Source of the DNA: an uncultured Treponema sp. | Lineage (GTDB): Bacteria; Spirochaetota; Spirochaetia; Treponematales; Treponemataceae | Direction of reading: 5' to 3' | NCBI GenBank assembly: GCA_945877425.1 | Contig: CAMCRZ010000022.1 | Location: forward strand, 1-44,552 | Length of the DNA: 44,552 nt | Shown: positions 19,978-28,234 of the stretch, piece by piece | Position numbering within the stretch: position 1 is the first letter of the stretch | Layout of the letters: the number at the start of each line of letters is the position of its first letter | The notes under the pieces: generated by a model | What the model saw: only the letters and a program-made list of their open reading frames with translations | Told to the model about the DNA's origin: nothing | Databases searched by the model: none | Program-made: the position numbers and the translations under genes

Positions 19978-21157
19978 ACATGCTTAAGTAAATGCGGATT
20001 GCTTTTGCGAATTCCTGAATTTTTTTCGGGTCTGAAAAAGACAATGTGCCTAAATCTGGAAGCGGTCCTTTAGAACTTGAGGCTGCCCAGAAACGTATGT
20101 CGTTTGTCTGTGTGTCGTGAGAGTATGATGTTTTTGAAACTGGTGCAAGAAGTGTAGAGTCGGAAAGTTTTTCCTGAATTTCATCTGTTAAAAGCTGGGC
20201 GAGAATTTTTTCCGGATTATAAGTGTCGTTGAAAATAAGCGCGCAAACTGCAGGGCAAACGGAACTTTGTGTTACAGAAAAATTGTCTTTAGGAAAATCA
20301 GTCGTTTCAAAATATTGAATCAGCCGTGAATTGATTTTTCTGTGAAGTGACAATGACATGAAAATTGTTCCTGTAATGCGTTCAGGCGTGTAATAAAGAA
20401 ATACATCTTCGTTGGAAATTTCGTACCAGTTTTTTGCAATAAGTGAATTGTTCTGCCAGCTTTTTATTTCGTCAAGTGCTTCTTTTAACTGTTCAGGGAA
20501 AAATTTGTCTTCAATTACAGAAAGGCTGCTTATTGAATCTGCCAGTTTTACGTAAGAATCTGCTCCGTAAAGGCTGAGTACAACGTTGCTTACAAAACCA
20601 AGAAGTTCAGTGTCATTTTTTCCGGCGCATATTGAAGGATATTCGATTTTGTCCTTTGAAGAAGAAAGGTAATTTTTTAACTGAGAAAAATTTTCCGGAG
20701 TTGAAAGGTTCAATTTGTTTTTTAATGTGGTGTAAAAAGAAACTTCGTGATGGTCTAAAAGTAACGGCAGAATTTTTTTGTTTTTGGCAAAAGAATTCGG
20801 CAGTTTGCTAAAAAGTTCTGATGAAATAAGTTTTCCGTAAGGTGCAGCGTTTTGTGCTGTTTTTCCGTTAAGTGTAAAAAGCAAGTCGTATTTCTGCAGT
20901 TGTTCACCGGTAATTTCTTTTGAAGGGTCTAAAACAACAAATTCAAATTTTGTTTCATCGTCAGCAATTATTTGTTCAATCTGATTTTGCAGTACGGCTG
21001 TAACTTTTTCGTCAAGGTTGTAAAACGCTATTGCAGGCTTACGAGGCGCGCTTTCTTTTTTTGCAGAAACTGATACTGAAAAAATTACGCCTGCGATTAT
21101 TGCTATTGCCGCTATTGAAATGATTAAAGGTATAAATATTTTTTTTGAAACTTTCAT
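19976..21157 (-). CDS. Membrane-anchored or secreted solute-binding-like protein
   Basis: A 393-aa protein with an N-terminal hydrophobic segment (residues about 7-32) after MKVSKK. No lipobox cysteine follows, so it is either SPase I-cleaved or membrane-anchored. The rest resembles a divergent extracellular solute-binding protein of ABC importers: an early AIAFYNL strand, alternating alpha/beta segments, and a late SSSKGPLPDLGTL loop. No permease or ATPase genes adjoin it. It is divergent from the glycosaminoglycan-type operon, which makes an oligosaccharide ligand possible, but nothing in the sequence proves it. The family call is moderate, the ligand unknown. A TAAAAT box 6 nt before the ATG and no Shine-Dalgarno suggest a leaderless mRNA. 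Confidence 0.5.
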   Translation of the reverse strand: MKVSKKIFIPLIISIAAIAIIAGVIFSVSVSAKKESAPRKPAIAFYNLDEKVTAVLQNQIEQIIADDETKFEFVVLDPSKEITGEQLQKYDLLFTLNGKTAQNAAPYGKLISSELFSKLPNSFAKNKKILPLLLDHHEVSFYTTLKNKLNLSTPENFSQLKNYLSSSKDKIEYPSICAGKNDTELLGFVSNVVLSLYGADSYVKLADSISSLSVIEDKFFPEQLKEALDEIKSWQNNSLIAKNWYEISNEDVFLYYTPERITGTIFMSLSLHRKINSRLIQYFETTDFPKDNFSVTQSSVCPAVCALIFNDTYNPEKILAQLLTDEIQEKLSDSTLLAPVSKTSYSHDTQTNDIRFWAASSSKGPLPDLGTLSFSDPKKIQEFAKAIRIYLSM

Positions 21158-21163
21158 AATGCA

Positions 21164-21192
21164 ATTTTATCTTAACTGACTGTAAATGTGAA
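21164..21192 (-). promoter_or_regulatory. Promoter of the solute-binding-like gene (leaderless type)
   Basis: On the minus strand: TTCACA (21187-21192), 17-bp spacer, TAAAAT (21164-21169), then 6 nt and the ATG. Confidence 0.5.
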
Positions 21193-21200
21193 GATTTTCC

Positions 21201-21220
21201 GCGCCGCCCTTGTTCTTGCC
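21201..21220. repeat. Copy of the GC-rich intergenic repeat core
   Basis: GCGCCGCCCTTGTTCTTGCC lies in the divergent gap between the solute-binding-like gene and the GH88 gene. It closely matches 3077-3098 (GCGCCGCCGCCCTG, then TTCTTGCC). Both copies lie close upstream of a minus-strand gene. Confidence 0.55.
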
Positions 21221-21270
21221 AGAGAGTACGCCATCCCGGATGCATCCGTCACATCAGCCCATAAAAAAAA

Positions 21271-21301
21271 GTGATATCACATTTATAAATTAAATATCAC
21301 A
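21271..21301. promoter_or_regulatory. Palindrome and repeated half-sites upstream of the GH88 operon
   Basis: GTGATATCAC (21271-21280) is a perfect palindrome. ATTTATAAAT (21281-21290), also a perfect palindrome, abuts it. ATATCACA occurs at 21274-21281 and again at 21294-21301, 20 bp apart, just upstream of the -35. The spacing of two helical turns fits a regulator binding one face of the DNA. The regulator is unknown. Confidence 0.45.
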
Positions 21302-21303
21302 CT

Positions 21304-21331
21304 TGCAAAGTTGAGGTTTTGGCGTTAGACT
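21304..21331 (+). promoter_or_regulatory. Probable promoter of the GH88/lyase operon
   Basis: TTGCAA (21304-21309), 16-bp spacer, TAGACT (21326-21331), 9 nt before the ATG at 21341. The leader would be only a few bases, in keeping with the absence of a Shine-Dalgarno. Confidence 0.45.
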
Positions 21332-21340
21332 GAATGTATT

Positions 21341-22516
21341 ATGATTAACGAAAAATCTCCAGTTTTAACTGATGAAGAAGCACGAGTTGCTTTGGAAAAA
21401 TGCATTGAACAGGTTCGCCGCAATCTTGGCGAGTTTACAACAAAATCACAAAATCATTCCAGCGTAAATAATTTTTATCCTGCTTGTGAAAATAATCAGT
21501 GGACAACTGGTTTCTGGCCGGGAGAAATATGGCTTGCTTACGAATACACAAAAGACGAAGCATTTAAAAATGCCGCACTTGAACACGTAAAAAGCATGAA
21601 CTTCCGCATAGAAAATAAAATTTCAGTAGATCATCATGATATGGGATTTTTATATTCACCAACCTGTGTGGCAGCATGGAAACTCGTAAAAAGCGAAACA
21701 GGACGCAAAGCAGCAATTCAGGCTGCAGATCAGCTTATATCACGGTTTCAAAGCAAGGGAAATTTCATTCAGGCTTGGGGCGAACTTGGTGCAAAAGACA
21801 ATTACCGCTACATAGTCGATTGTCTTCTTAACACACCGCTTCTTTACTGGGCAACAAGAGAAACAGGCGACAAAAAATACGCAGAAATTGCCCGGCTTCA
21901 CACTCAAACCTGCATGAAAAACTCCATACGTGCAGACGGTTCAACATTCCACACATTTTTTATGGACAGCGTTACAGGAGAACCATTGTACGGAAGAACT
22001 TGTCAGGGGTACGCAGATGATTCAGTTTGGGCAAGAGGACAATCATGGGGTGTTTACGGAAGTTCCCTGGCATACAGATATGACCGCAACGAAGAATATT
22101 TAAAATCTTTCCATAGAACAGTTGACTTTTACCTTTCAAAACTTCCTTCAGACAATGTGCCTTATTGGGACATGATATTTAACGACGAAAATGCAACTCA
22201 CGACGGCGAAACTGAACCAAGAGATTCTTCTTCAAACTGTATAGTTGCATGCGGACTTTTAGACATGGCATCTCAAACAGGTGACAAAGAATTGGAAAGA
22301 AAAGCACGCATTCTGTTAAAGGCATTAGTTGAAGGCTATGCAGTTAAAGACTTTACAAAATCAAACGGACTTTTACTTCACGGAACTTACAGCAAAAAAT
22401 CGCCATACAACACCTGCACTCCAGAAGGCGTAGACGAATGTACAAGCTGGGGCGATTATTTTTACATGGAAGCATTAACAAGAATTGTAAATCCTGACTG
22501 GGAATTATACTGGTAA
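21341..22516 (+). CDS. Unsaturated glucuronyl hydrolase, GH88 family
   Basis: A 391-aa GH88 enzyme. It hydrates the C4-C5 double bond of unsaturated uronic acids left by polysaccharide lyases and so releases the adjoining sugar. The alpha/alpha-barrel motifs are present: QWTTGFWPGEIWLAYE (residues 53-68), DHHDMGFLY (97-105) with likely catalytic Asp100, Asp160 in YRYIVDCLLN, and ARGQSWGVYG (231-240). The 60-residue spacing of the two Asp matches the family's catalytic pair. There is no signal peptide, so it acts in the cytoplasm on imported disaccharides. It is first of four co-directional genes with two lyases and a transporter; glycosaminoglycan disaccharides are the likely substrate, other uronates being possible. 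Confidence 0.9.
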   Translation: MINEKSPVLTDEEARVALEKCIEQVRRNLGEFTTKSQNHSSVNNFYPACENNQWTTGFWPGEIWLAYEYTKDEAFKNAALEHVKSMNFRIENKISVDHHDMGFLYSPTCVAAWKLVKSETGRKAAIQAADQLISRFQSKGNFIQAWGELGAKDNYRYIVDCLLNTPLLYWATRETGDKKYAEIARLHTQTCMKNSIRADGSTFHTFFMDSVTGEPLYGRTCQGYADDSVWARGQSWGVYGSSLAYRYDRNEEYLKSFHRTVDFYLSKLPSDNVPYWDMIFNDENATHDGETEPRDSSSNCIVACGLLDMASQTGDKELERKARILLKALVEGYAVKDFTKSNGLLLHGTYSKKSPYNTCTPEGVDECTSWGDYFYMEALTRIVNPDWELYW

Positions 22517-22556
22517 GAATTTTGCAGGAACTTTTATTTTAAAATCGGAGCAAATT

Positions 22557-24575
22557 ATGGATCCAAAACTTTTTTTTGAACAGGGAAGAAAATTTTTTTT
22601 TAACGACAGAGATTTAACTGCTGAATACGTAAAGGCAAACTGTAAGGAAGAACTTAATCACATTCTTCGTGTTGCAGATGAAGTTTGTCGCCAGGAGTTT
22701 AAGTTTGACTTGCGCTGGGATATGGAACAGACAGCTGAACCGGTTGTATTTAAAGACAAAATTGACTGGCTTTTTATGCCTGGTGATGATCCTGAATTTA
22801 TTTACGCATTTAACCGAATGAGGTTCTGGATTTGTCTCGGTCAGGCATACGCTGTAACAAAAGATGAAAAATATGCAGATGCGTTTGTAAATCAACTTTT
22901 AGGCTGGATAGAATCAGTTCCACATATTCCTGAAAACGACAAGGCATGGCGCACTTTGGAAACTGGTCTGAGAATGGAATACTGGATAAAAGCAATGATG
23001 TATTTCAAGGGAAGTCCGGCTATAACTGCAGAAGTTATGGACAAATTTGTTGCCAGCATGACAGAACACGCTGAGTTTATAATGAGCGTCTGGAACTGGT
23101 ACAATATGATGAGCAACTGGGGCGTTATGGCAAATCACGGGCTTTTTGTGGCAGGTGTAATGCTTCCGGAAACAGAGCGTACAAAAGAATATATTTCAAC
23201 AGCAATAAAAAGACTCGACACAGAAATCAGGCTGCAGGTTTATGATGACGGTACACAGTGGGAACAAAGCCCTATGTATCATAATGAAGTAACACAGCTT
23301 TTCTACACAGTTGTAATTCTTGCAGAAAGAAACAATATTCCTTTGCCTGAAGGATTTGCAGAAAGAGTTCACAAAATGGCACTGGCAAATGTTTACTGGC
23401 AGAAACCAAATGGCGAAGAAATCAGTAACGGCGACAGTGATGAAATTGATGTTCGTGACGTAACCACAATAGGAGCTGCATTTTTCCACGATCCGCTTTT
23501 AAAAGGAAGCGCTTACCCTGAACTTGATTTTGACTCTGCCTGGGAAGTTGGAGCTGAACTTGCTGAAGAGTATAAAAATATGAAGTCAGAAAATCCGGCT
23601 GAACAGACAGTTGCACTTAAAGATTCAGGAAACTTTTACTTAAGAAGCGGCTGGACAAAAGACGATACGTTTATGCATTTTCACTGCGGAACACTTGGCG
23701 CAGGTCACGGTCATTCAGATCAGCTTCACATTGATTTGTACGCAAACCAGGAAGACATTCTTATGGACAGCGGACGCTACACTTACGTTGATAAAATTGA
23801 CCGCTTTGAATTTAAAGATGCTGCTGCACACAATACAACAATAGTAGACGGTTCAAGCTGCTACAATTACATTGACAGCTGGGAATGTTCAAAGCTGGAC
23901 AGAGCCGTAAACAGAGTCTGCAAGGACTTTAAAAATTACGCTTATGTAGAAGGCGGACATCTTGGTTATATGCACAGTCTTAAAGGCGGCGTATTTGCCA
24001 ACAGAAGAATTATTTATTTAAAGCCGGACATTTTTGTTTTAGTTGATGAATTTTATACAAACGGAATTCATTCATACCAGAATTTCCTGCACTTCAACAA
24101 CAAAGGCAAACTTACAGAACTTGCATCAGGCAACTGGAAATATTCAAGCGAAAGAAACGAAGCACAATTTTTAATGATTGCACCAGATGCTTCAACTGAA
24201 AAAATCAAGACACGCTTAAGCCGGCACTACAATTATGTAGAAGAAAACGAAACGTTAAAAACTCAGTGGACTTCAAGAGAATTTTCATATCAGTTTACGG
24301 TAATTTCCATAAACAAAGCGGGTGAGTTTGAAGAAGTAAAAGCAGAACTTTTGCCGGTACGCTCAAACTTTAAAAACTGGGAATTTAAGGATTATCAGAT
24401 TCAGGCACTTAAAATTCAGAAAGGCAAAAAAGATTTCCTTGTTGTAGTTGGACACGAAGAATATGCAACACCAACAGACACATTCTCTACAGACGGATGC
24501 GTTGGATTTGGAAATGCAGTTGTATTTAACAGAGCAGCCGGCGAAACAGAAATCGGTACAGTTTTAAATGCTTAG
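22557..24575 (+). CDS. Heparinase II/III-family polysaccharide lyase (PL12-like)
   Basis: A 672-aa lyase with an N-terminal (alpha/alpha) toroid (about 20-330) and a C-terminal heparinase II/III beta-sandwich (about 350-600). It cleaves uronate-containing polysaccharide or oligosaccharide by beta-elimination. The residues expected for heparinase III-type catalysis appear in order: Asn187 in SNWGVMAN, Tyr241 in SPMYHNE, His384/His386 in GAGHGHSDQ, and His425 in AAHNTT. It has no signal peptide, unlike the exported Bacteroides enzymes, so it probably cuts short imported chains inside the cell. The start has CGGAG at 7-nt spacing and lies 40 nt after the GH88 gene. Heparan sulfate is a guess from family; the exact substrate is not readable. 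Confidence 0.85.
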   Translation: MDPKLFFEQGRKFFFNDRDLTAEYVKANCKEELNHILRVADEVCRQEFKFDLRWDMEQTAEPVVFKDKIDWLFMPGDDPEFIYAFNRMRFWICLGQAYAVTKDEKYADAFVNQLLGWIESVPHIPENDKAWRTLETGLRMEYWIKAMMYFKGSPAITAEVMDKFVASMTEHAEFIMSVWNWYNMMSNWGVMANHGLFVAGVMLPETERTKEYISTAIKRLDTEIRLQVYDDGTQWEQSPMYHNEVTQLFYTVVILAERNNIPLPEGFAERVHKMALANVYWQKPNGEEISNGDSDEIDVRDVTTIGAAFFHDPLLKGSAYPELDFDSAWEVGAELAEEYKNMKSENPAEQTVALKDSGNFYLRSGWTKDDTFMHFHCGTLGAGHGHSDQLHIDLYANQEDILMDSGRYTYVDKIDRFEFKDAAAHNTTIVDGSSCYNYIDSWECSKLDRAVNRVCKDFKNYAYVEGGHLGYMHSLKGGVFANRRIIYLKPDIFVLVDEFYTNGIHSYQNFLHFNNKGKLTELASGNWKYSSERNEAQFLMIAPDASTEKIKTRLSRHYNYVEENETLKTQWTSREFSYQFTVISINKAGEFEEVKAELLPVRSNFKNWEFKDYQIQALKIQKGKKDFLVVVGHEEYATPTDTFSTDGCVGFGNAVVFNRAAGETEIGTVLNA

Positions 24576-24590
24576 CTAAAAGAGGTATTT

Positions 24591-26486
24591 ATGAAGGAAT
24601 CAACCTTTAGTTCTTATAAAAAAAACATTCCGCTGGAATTGGAAAGTTTTAAGCCCTTTGCATCTAGCAGCGACAGAAAATTCTGGCAGAACATTTCAGC
24701 GGAAATAAAAACAGAAATTTTACATCAGGCTGAACTTGCTGCAGAAAAAATAAAAACTGAAGGCTGGCCCTTATTAAATATGTCACTCTGGCACGATTTT
24801 TACAAAAACGGAAACCGTGTTAACTTTGAAAACAATTATTTCAACAGACGAAACATTCTGACGATTTTAGTTTTATCAGAATGTATGGAAAATTCAGGAA
24901 AATATCTTGAAGCAATAACAGACGGAATTTTTATGATTTGCGAAGAAAGCGGATGGCAGCTTCCGGCACACAATTCTTACATAAGAGACACACCGCAGCT
25001 TCCTTACCCGAATTCCAGCAAACCGATTTTCGACTTATTCGCAGGAGAAACAGCAAACCTTCTTTCGCTTACATATCTTCTGTTAAAAAATCAGCTGGAC
25101 AAAGATTCGCCTCTTATTTGTGAACGCATAATGAACGAACTGAACTTCAGGATAATTCAGCCTTATTTAAACGAGCATTTCTGGTGGATGGGAAACGAAG
25201 ATGAACCAATGTGCAACTGGACGCCATGGTGCACACAAAACGTTTTGCTTACATCATTCATTTTACCTTTTTCACAAGAAGTGCGGCATAAAGTTTTGGA
25301 AAAATCGCTTTACAGTTTAGACTGTTTTGTAAAAGATTACGGTCATGACGGATGCTGCAGTGAAGGCGCAGAATATTACAGACACGCAGGACTTACTTTT
25401 TACAATGCAATAGAAATTATAAATTCAGTTACAGGCGGCTTGCTTAAAGAAGTTTACTCTCTTGAAAAAATTAAAAATATTGCCGAATACATTCTGAATA
25501 TGAACATTCCTCACAGCGAATACTTTTTTAACTTTGCAGACTGTTCTCCAAAAGCAGGAAAATCCGGAGCAAGAGAATTCCTTTTTGGAAAAGCCGTACA
25601 TTCAGCTTTACTTTGCAACTTTGCCGCAGAACAATGGGCAGCTTCGTCTGTGGAAGAAAAAATTTTCAGCTTAAGTGCAGGCAAACTTTCCCAGTCAAAT
25701 TTGTATTACATACTTCAGTCAGTTTTTGCGGACAAAGAAATTGATGCTTACAAAAAAGAAAAAGCTTTGTCTTTGCAGGAAGAAAACGACAGCCTTCAGG
25801 ACAGAGTAATTTATTACGAAAGCACAGGTGTTTTTATAGTTCACTCAGGAATTTATTCAGTTGCATCAAAAGCAGGTTCAAACGCAGACAGCCACAATCA
25901 CAACGACACGGGAAGCTTTATCATTTACAAAAAAGGTCAGCCTTTTATAATTGATGTGGGCGTAGAAAATTATACGCAAAAAACTTTTTCACCTGAACGC
26001 TACGAAATCTGGACAATGCAAAGTGCTTACCACAATTTGCCTACTTTAAACAACGTAATGCAAAAAGACGGAAAAGAATTTCGTGCAGAAAACACAGGAA
26101 TTTCCGGTAAAACAATTTCCATGAACATAGAAAAAGCTTATCCTGCAGAAAGCCAGATTGAATTCTACAGGCGGAAAATTTCTACAGAAAAAACAGGCGT
26201 AACGGTAACAGACAATTTTAAATTCAGAGGAAATAAAAAACAGACAGTTCTTTCTTTAATGATGAGCAGAAAGTTTGAATACAGCAAAGAAAAAAATGCA
26301 CTTGTTTGCAAAACCGAAACTTCAGAAGATTTAATAAAATTTACTTCAGGAAATTCTGTAAAGTCAGTGAAAGTTGAAGAAATTCAAATTAACGACAGCC
26401 GTTTGCAAAAAACATGGAAAGAAAAAATTTACCGTGCATTAATTGAAGTTCAGGACACGCAGCAGTTTGAAATGATTTTTGAATAA
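24591..26486 (+). CDS. Second heparinase II/III-family lyase
   Basis: A 631-aa lyase sharing the two-domain plan of the preceding enzyme but clearly different in sequence, closer to the heparinase II type. Candidate catalytic and metal residues: Asn209 in MCNWTPW, Tyr262/Tyr263 in GAEYYRH, His435 and His437 in DSHNHNDTGSF, Asp455 in IIDVG and His481 in AYHNLP. The SHNHND motif and the following IIDVGVENY are typical of the heparinase II/III C-terminal domain. There is no signal peptide, so it is cytoplasmic. It starts 15 nt after the PL12-like gene behind AGAGGT, which shows operon coupling. Two non-redundant lyases suggest two linkage or sulfation types in the same polymer. Confidence 0.8.
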   Translation: MKESTFSSYKKNIPLELESFKPFASSSDRKFWQNISAEIKTEILHQAELAAEKIKTEGWPLLNMSLWHDFYKNGNRVNFENNYFNRRNILTILVLSECMENSGKYLEAITDGIFMICEESGWQLPAHNSYIRDTPQLPYPNSSKPIFDLFAGETANLLSLTYLLLKNQLDKDSPLICERIMNELNFRIIQPYLNEHFWWMGNEDEPMCNWTPWCTQNVLLTSFILPFSQEVRHKVLEKSLYSLDCFVKDYGHDGCCSEGAEYYRHAGLTFYNAIEIINSVTGGLLKEVYSLEKIKNIAEYILNMNIPHSEYFFNFADCSPKAGKSGAREFLFGKAVHSALLCNFAAEQWAASSVEEKIFSLSAGKLSQSNLYYILQSVFADKEIDAYKKEKALSLQEENDSLQDRVIYYESTGVFIVHSGIYSVASKAGSNADSHNHNDTGSFIIYKKGQPFIIDVGVENYTQKTFSPERYEIWTMQSAYHNLPTLNNVMQKDGKEFRAENTGISGKTISMNIEKAYPAESQIEFYRRKISTEKTGVTVTDNFKFRGNKKQTVLSLMMSRKFEYSKEKNALVCKTETSEDLIKFTSGNSVKSVKVEEIQINDSRLQKTWKEKIYRALIEVQDTQQFEMIFE

Positions 26487-26502
26487 TGCAATAATTAAAT
26501 AA

Positions 26503-26514
26503 TTAAACGTTTAA
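26503..26514. promoter_or_regulatory. Perfect palindrome before the EamA gene
   Basis: TTAAACGTTTAA lies in the 49-bp gap between the second lyase and the transporter gene. The central CG with flanking As and Ts resembles operators of LacI-family regulators, but AT-rich palindromes also arise by chance. Confidence 0.3.
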
Positions 26515-26535
26515 ACAGTTGAATAGTTATATATT

Positions 26536-27429
26536 ATGTGGATTTTTCTTGTTTTAATATACGGAATTTTTAAAGGCATTCGTGAAGTCTGCAAAAAGAA
26601 AGCAATGCAGTTTTCATCGCCGTTGGAAATACTCCTTGTTTATTCAATAATAAGTTTTTTACTCGTAACACCGGATTTTAAAAACGCACTTGGACTTGAA
26701 CCGCACTTTTACGCAGCAATAGCATTTAAATCTTTTGTAATATTCATTGCATGGATTTTCAGCTTTATTGCAATAAAAAAACTTCCAATCAGTTTGTATG
26801 GTGTATTGGATTTATCAAGAGTATTGTTTGCAACATTTTTAGGCGTAACCGTACTTGGCGAAACAATGAGCATTTTCCAGATAAGCGGACTCATTTTAGT
26901 TTGCCTTGGGCTTGTAGGCTTAAAGTTTTCCCCAAAAACACAGGTTAACTGTAACACGTTACAGTTAACACCACAGACACAATCGCCGGAACAAAAAAAT
27001 CAGCGGGCAGCAGTTTACATTTTAATGGCATTCATCTCATGTGCACTGAACGCAATCTCCGGCTTAATGGACAAAATCCTCATGCAAAAAATCAACAGCT
27101 CACAGTTGCAGTGCTGGTACATGATGTTTTTAGTTTTGTTCTACATTTTATACGCAATATTTACAAAGCAAAAAGTTAGCATAAAAAATACACTGAAAAA
27201 CAAATGGGTGTGGCTGTTAAGCATTTTGTTCGTTGCAGCAGACAGGGCGCTTTTTTTAGCAAACGCCGACCCTCAAAGCCGCATTACAGTTATGACACTC
27301 ATAAAGCAGTCAGGGTGCATCGTTGTAATTTTAGCAGGAAAGTTTGTGTTTAAGGAAAAAAATATTCTTCACAAGGCAATTTGTGCTGTCATAATAATAG
27401 CAGGAATTTTTCTTGGAGCACACGTTTAA
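26536..27429 (+). CDS. EamA-family (DMT) transporter
   Basis: An inner-membrane protein of 297 aa with about ten hydrophobic segments in two EamA halves (about 1-130 and 157-297), the standard drug/metabolite transporter plan. The first half ends in SGLILVCLGLVGLK, the second carries DKILMQK and IVVILAGKFVFKEK, both typical. A hydrophilic linker (131-156) joins the halves and is encoded by DNA holding a 12-bp inverted repeat. It lies 49 bp after the second lyase with no Shine-Dalgarno before the ATG, so it may be expressed from its own start within the AT-rich gap. The cargo is unknown; export or uptake of a metabolite of the lyase pathway is possible. Confidence 0.8.
   Translation: MWIFLVLIYGIFKGIREVCKKKAMQFSSPLEILLVYSIISFLLVTPDFKNALGLEPHFYAAIAFKSFVIFIAWIFSFIAIKKLPISLYGVLDLSRVLFATFLGVTVLGETMSIFQISGLILVCLGLVGLKFSPKTQVNCNTLQLTPQTQSPEQKNQRAAVYILMAFISCALNAISGLMDKILMQKINSSQLQCWYMMFLVLFYILYAIFTKQKVSIKNTLKNKWVWLLSILFVAADRALFLANADPQSRITVMTLIKQSGCIVVILAGKFVFKEKNILHKAICAVIIIAGIFLGAHV
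26944..26969. repeat. Near-perfect 26-bp inverted repeat inside the EamA gene
   Basis: The arms GTTAACTGTAAC and GTTACAGTTAAC (12 bp each) are separated by AC. They encode the cytoplasmic linker VNCNTLQLT between the two EamA halves. Confidence 0.8.
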
Positions 27430-27453
27430 AAGTAAACCCGCTTCCCGCTTCAA

Positions 27454-27490
27454 TGAACTGCCACTTTTTATTTCTGCAGGTGTCAGTTCA
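27454..27490. terminator. Hairpin between the EamA gene and metI (possible terminator)
   Basis: The arms TGAACTGCCAC (27454-27464) and GTGTCAGTTCA (27480-27490) pair over 11 positions with one mismatch and a 15-nt loop. It lies between convergent genes, which suits termination, but no T-tract follows directly; a ten-T run comes only at 27515-27524. Confidence 0.35.
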
Positions 27491-27565
27491 TTTCCACTAA
27501 AATCGGGGCTAGGCTTTTTTTTTTACAGTAAATTTTAAAATGTTCAGAAAAGTTTTTTTTAATCG

Positions 27566-28234
27566 TCAGCGTTTAGAAATAATTTTATTAGTAATAAGAG
27601 TTCCCGTCATTTGAATTAGCAGAACAAGAACAATTATAACTATAACAGCAGGAATCATAATTTCAGGACGGTTTCTCTGGTAGCCGTAACGAATAGCTAA
27701 ATCTCCCAGTCCGCCTCCACCAATAGTTCCAGCCATAGCAGAATAACCGATTAAATTTATAATTGTAAGAGTAATTCCTGAAACAATAGAAGGCATTGCT
27801 TCCGGAATTAAAACTTTAAATATAATCTGGAAATTTGTAGAACCCATTGCTCTTGCTGCCTGAATTACTCCGGGATCAACTTCAATAAGTGCGCCTTCAA
27901 TAATTCTGGCAACAAAAGGTGCAGCTGCAATGGAAAGCGGTATAATAGTTGCCTTAGTTCCAATTGCTGTATGAAGAATTAATCTTGAAAGCGGAAAAAG
28001 CAAAACCATCAGAATTATAAACGGAAAGGAACGGAGAATATCAACTATGCGGCTTAAAATCTGATTGAAAACAGGCTTCGGGAAAATTCCGTTTGTGTTT
28101 GTTGAGTAAAGTAAAATTCCAAGAGGAAATCCCAGCAATGTAGAAAATATCCCTGAAAACAAAACCATCTGCAAAGTTTCAAATGTAGATTTGCTTACAA
28201 CTTCAACAATAAAGTTCCAGTCTATGTTATTCAT
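27566..28234 (-). CDS. metI: Methionine ABC transporter permease
   Basis: A 222-aa inner-membrane permease with five hydrophobic segments. It is the channel half of the D/L-methionine importer. The cytoplasmic coupling loop carries the EAA-type sequence EVDPGVIQAARAMGSTNFQIIFKVLIPEAMP, shown here by VIQAARAMG and VLIPEAMPSIVSG. The downstream GYSAMAGTIGGGGLGDLA is characteristic of MetI. It overlaps the end of metN by 8 nt, so the two are translationally coupled. The usual third gene, metQ for the substrate-binding lipoprotein, is not downstream: the next gene is convergent. The binding protein must be elsewhere. Confidence 0.93.
   Translation of the reverse strand: MNNIDWNFIVEVVSKSTFETLQMVLFSGIFSTLLGFPLGILLYSTNTNGIFPKPVFNQILSRIVDILRSFPFIILMVLLFPLSRLILHTAIGTKATIIPLSIAAAPFVARIIEGALIEVDPGVIQAARAMGSTNFQIIFKVLIPEAMPSIVSGITLTIINLIGYSAMAGTIGGGGLGDLAIRYGYQRNRPEIMIPAVIVIIVLVLLIQMTGTLITNKIISKR

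Noticed and set aside
21271..21301. A CRP-type site
   Set aside because: TGTGA and TCACA are not 6 bp apart; only the short palindrome and half-site repeats are present.
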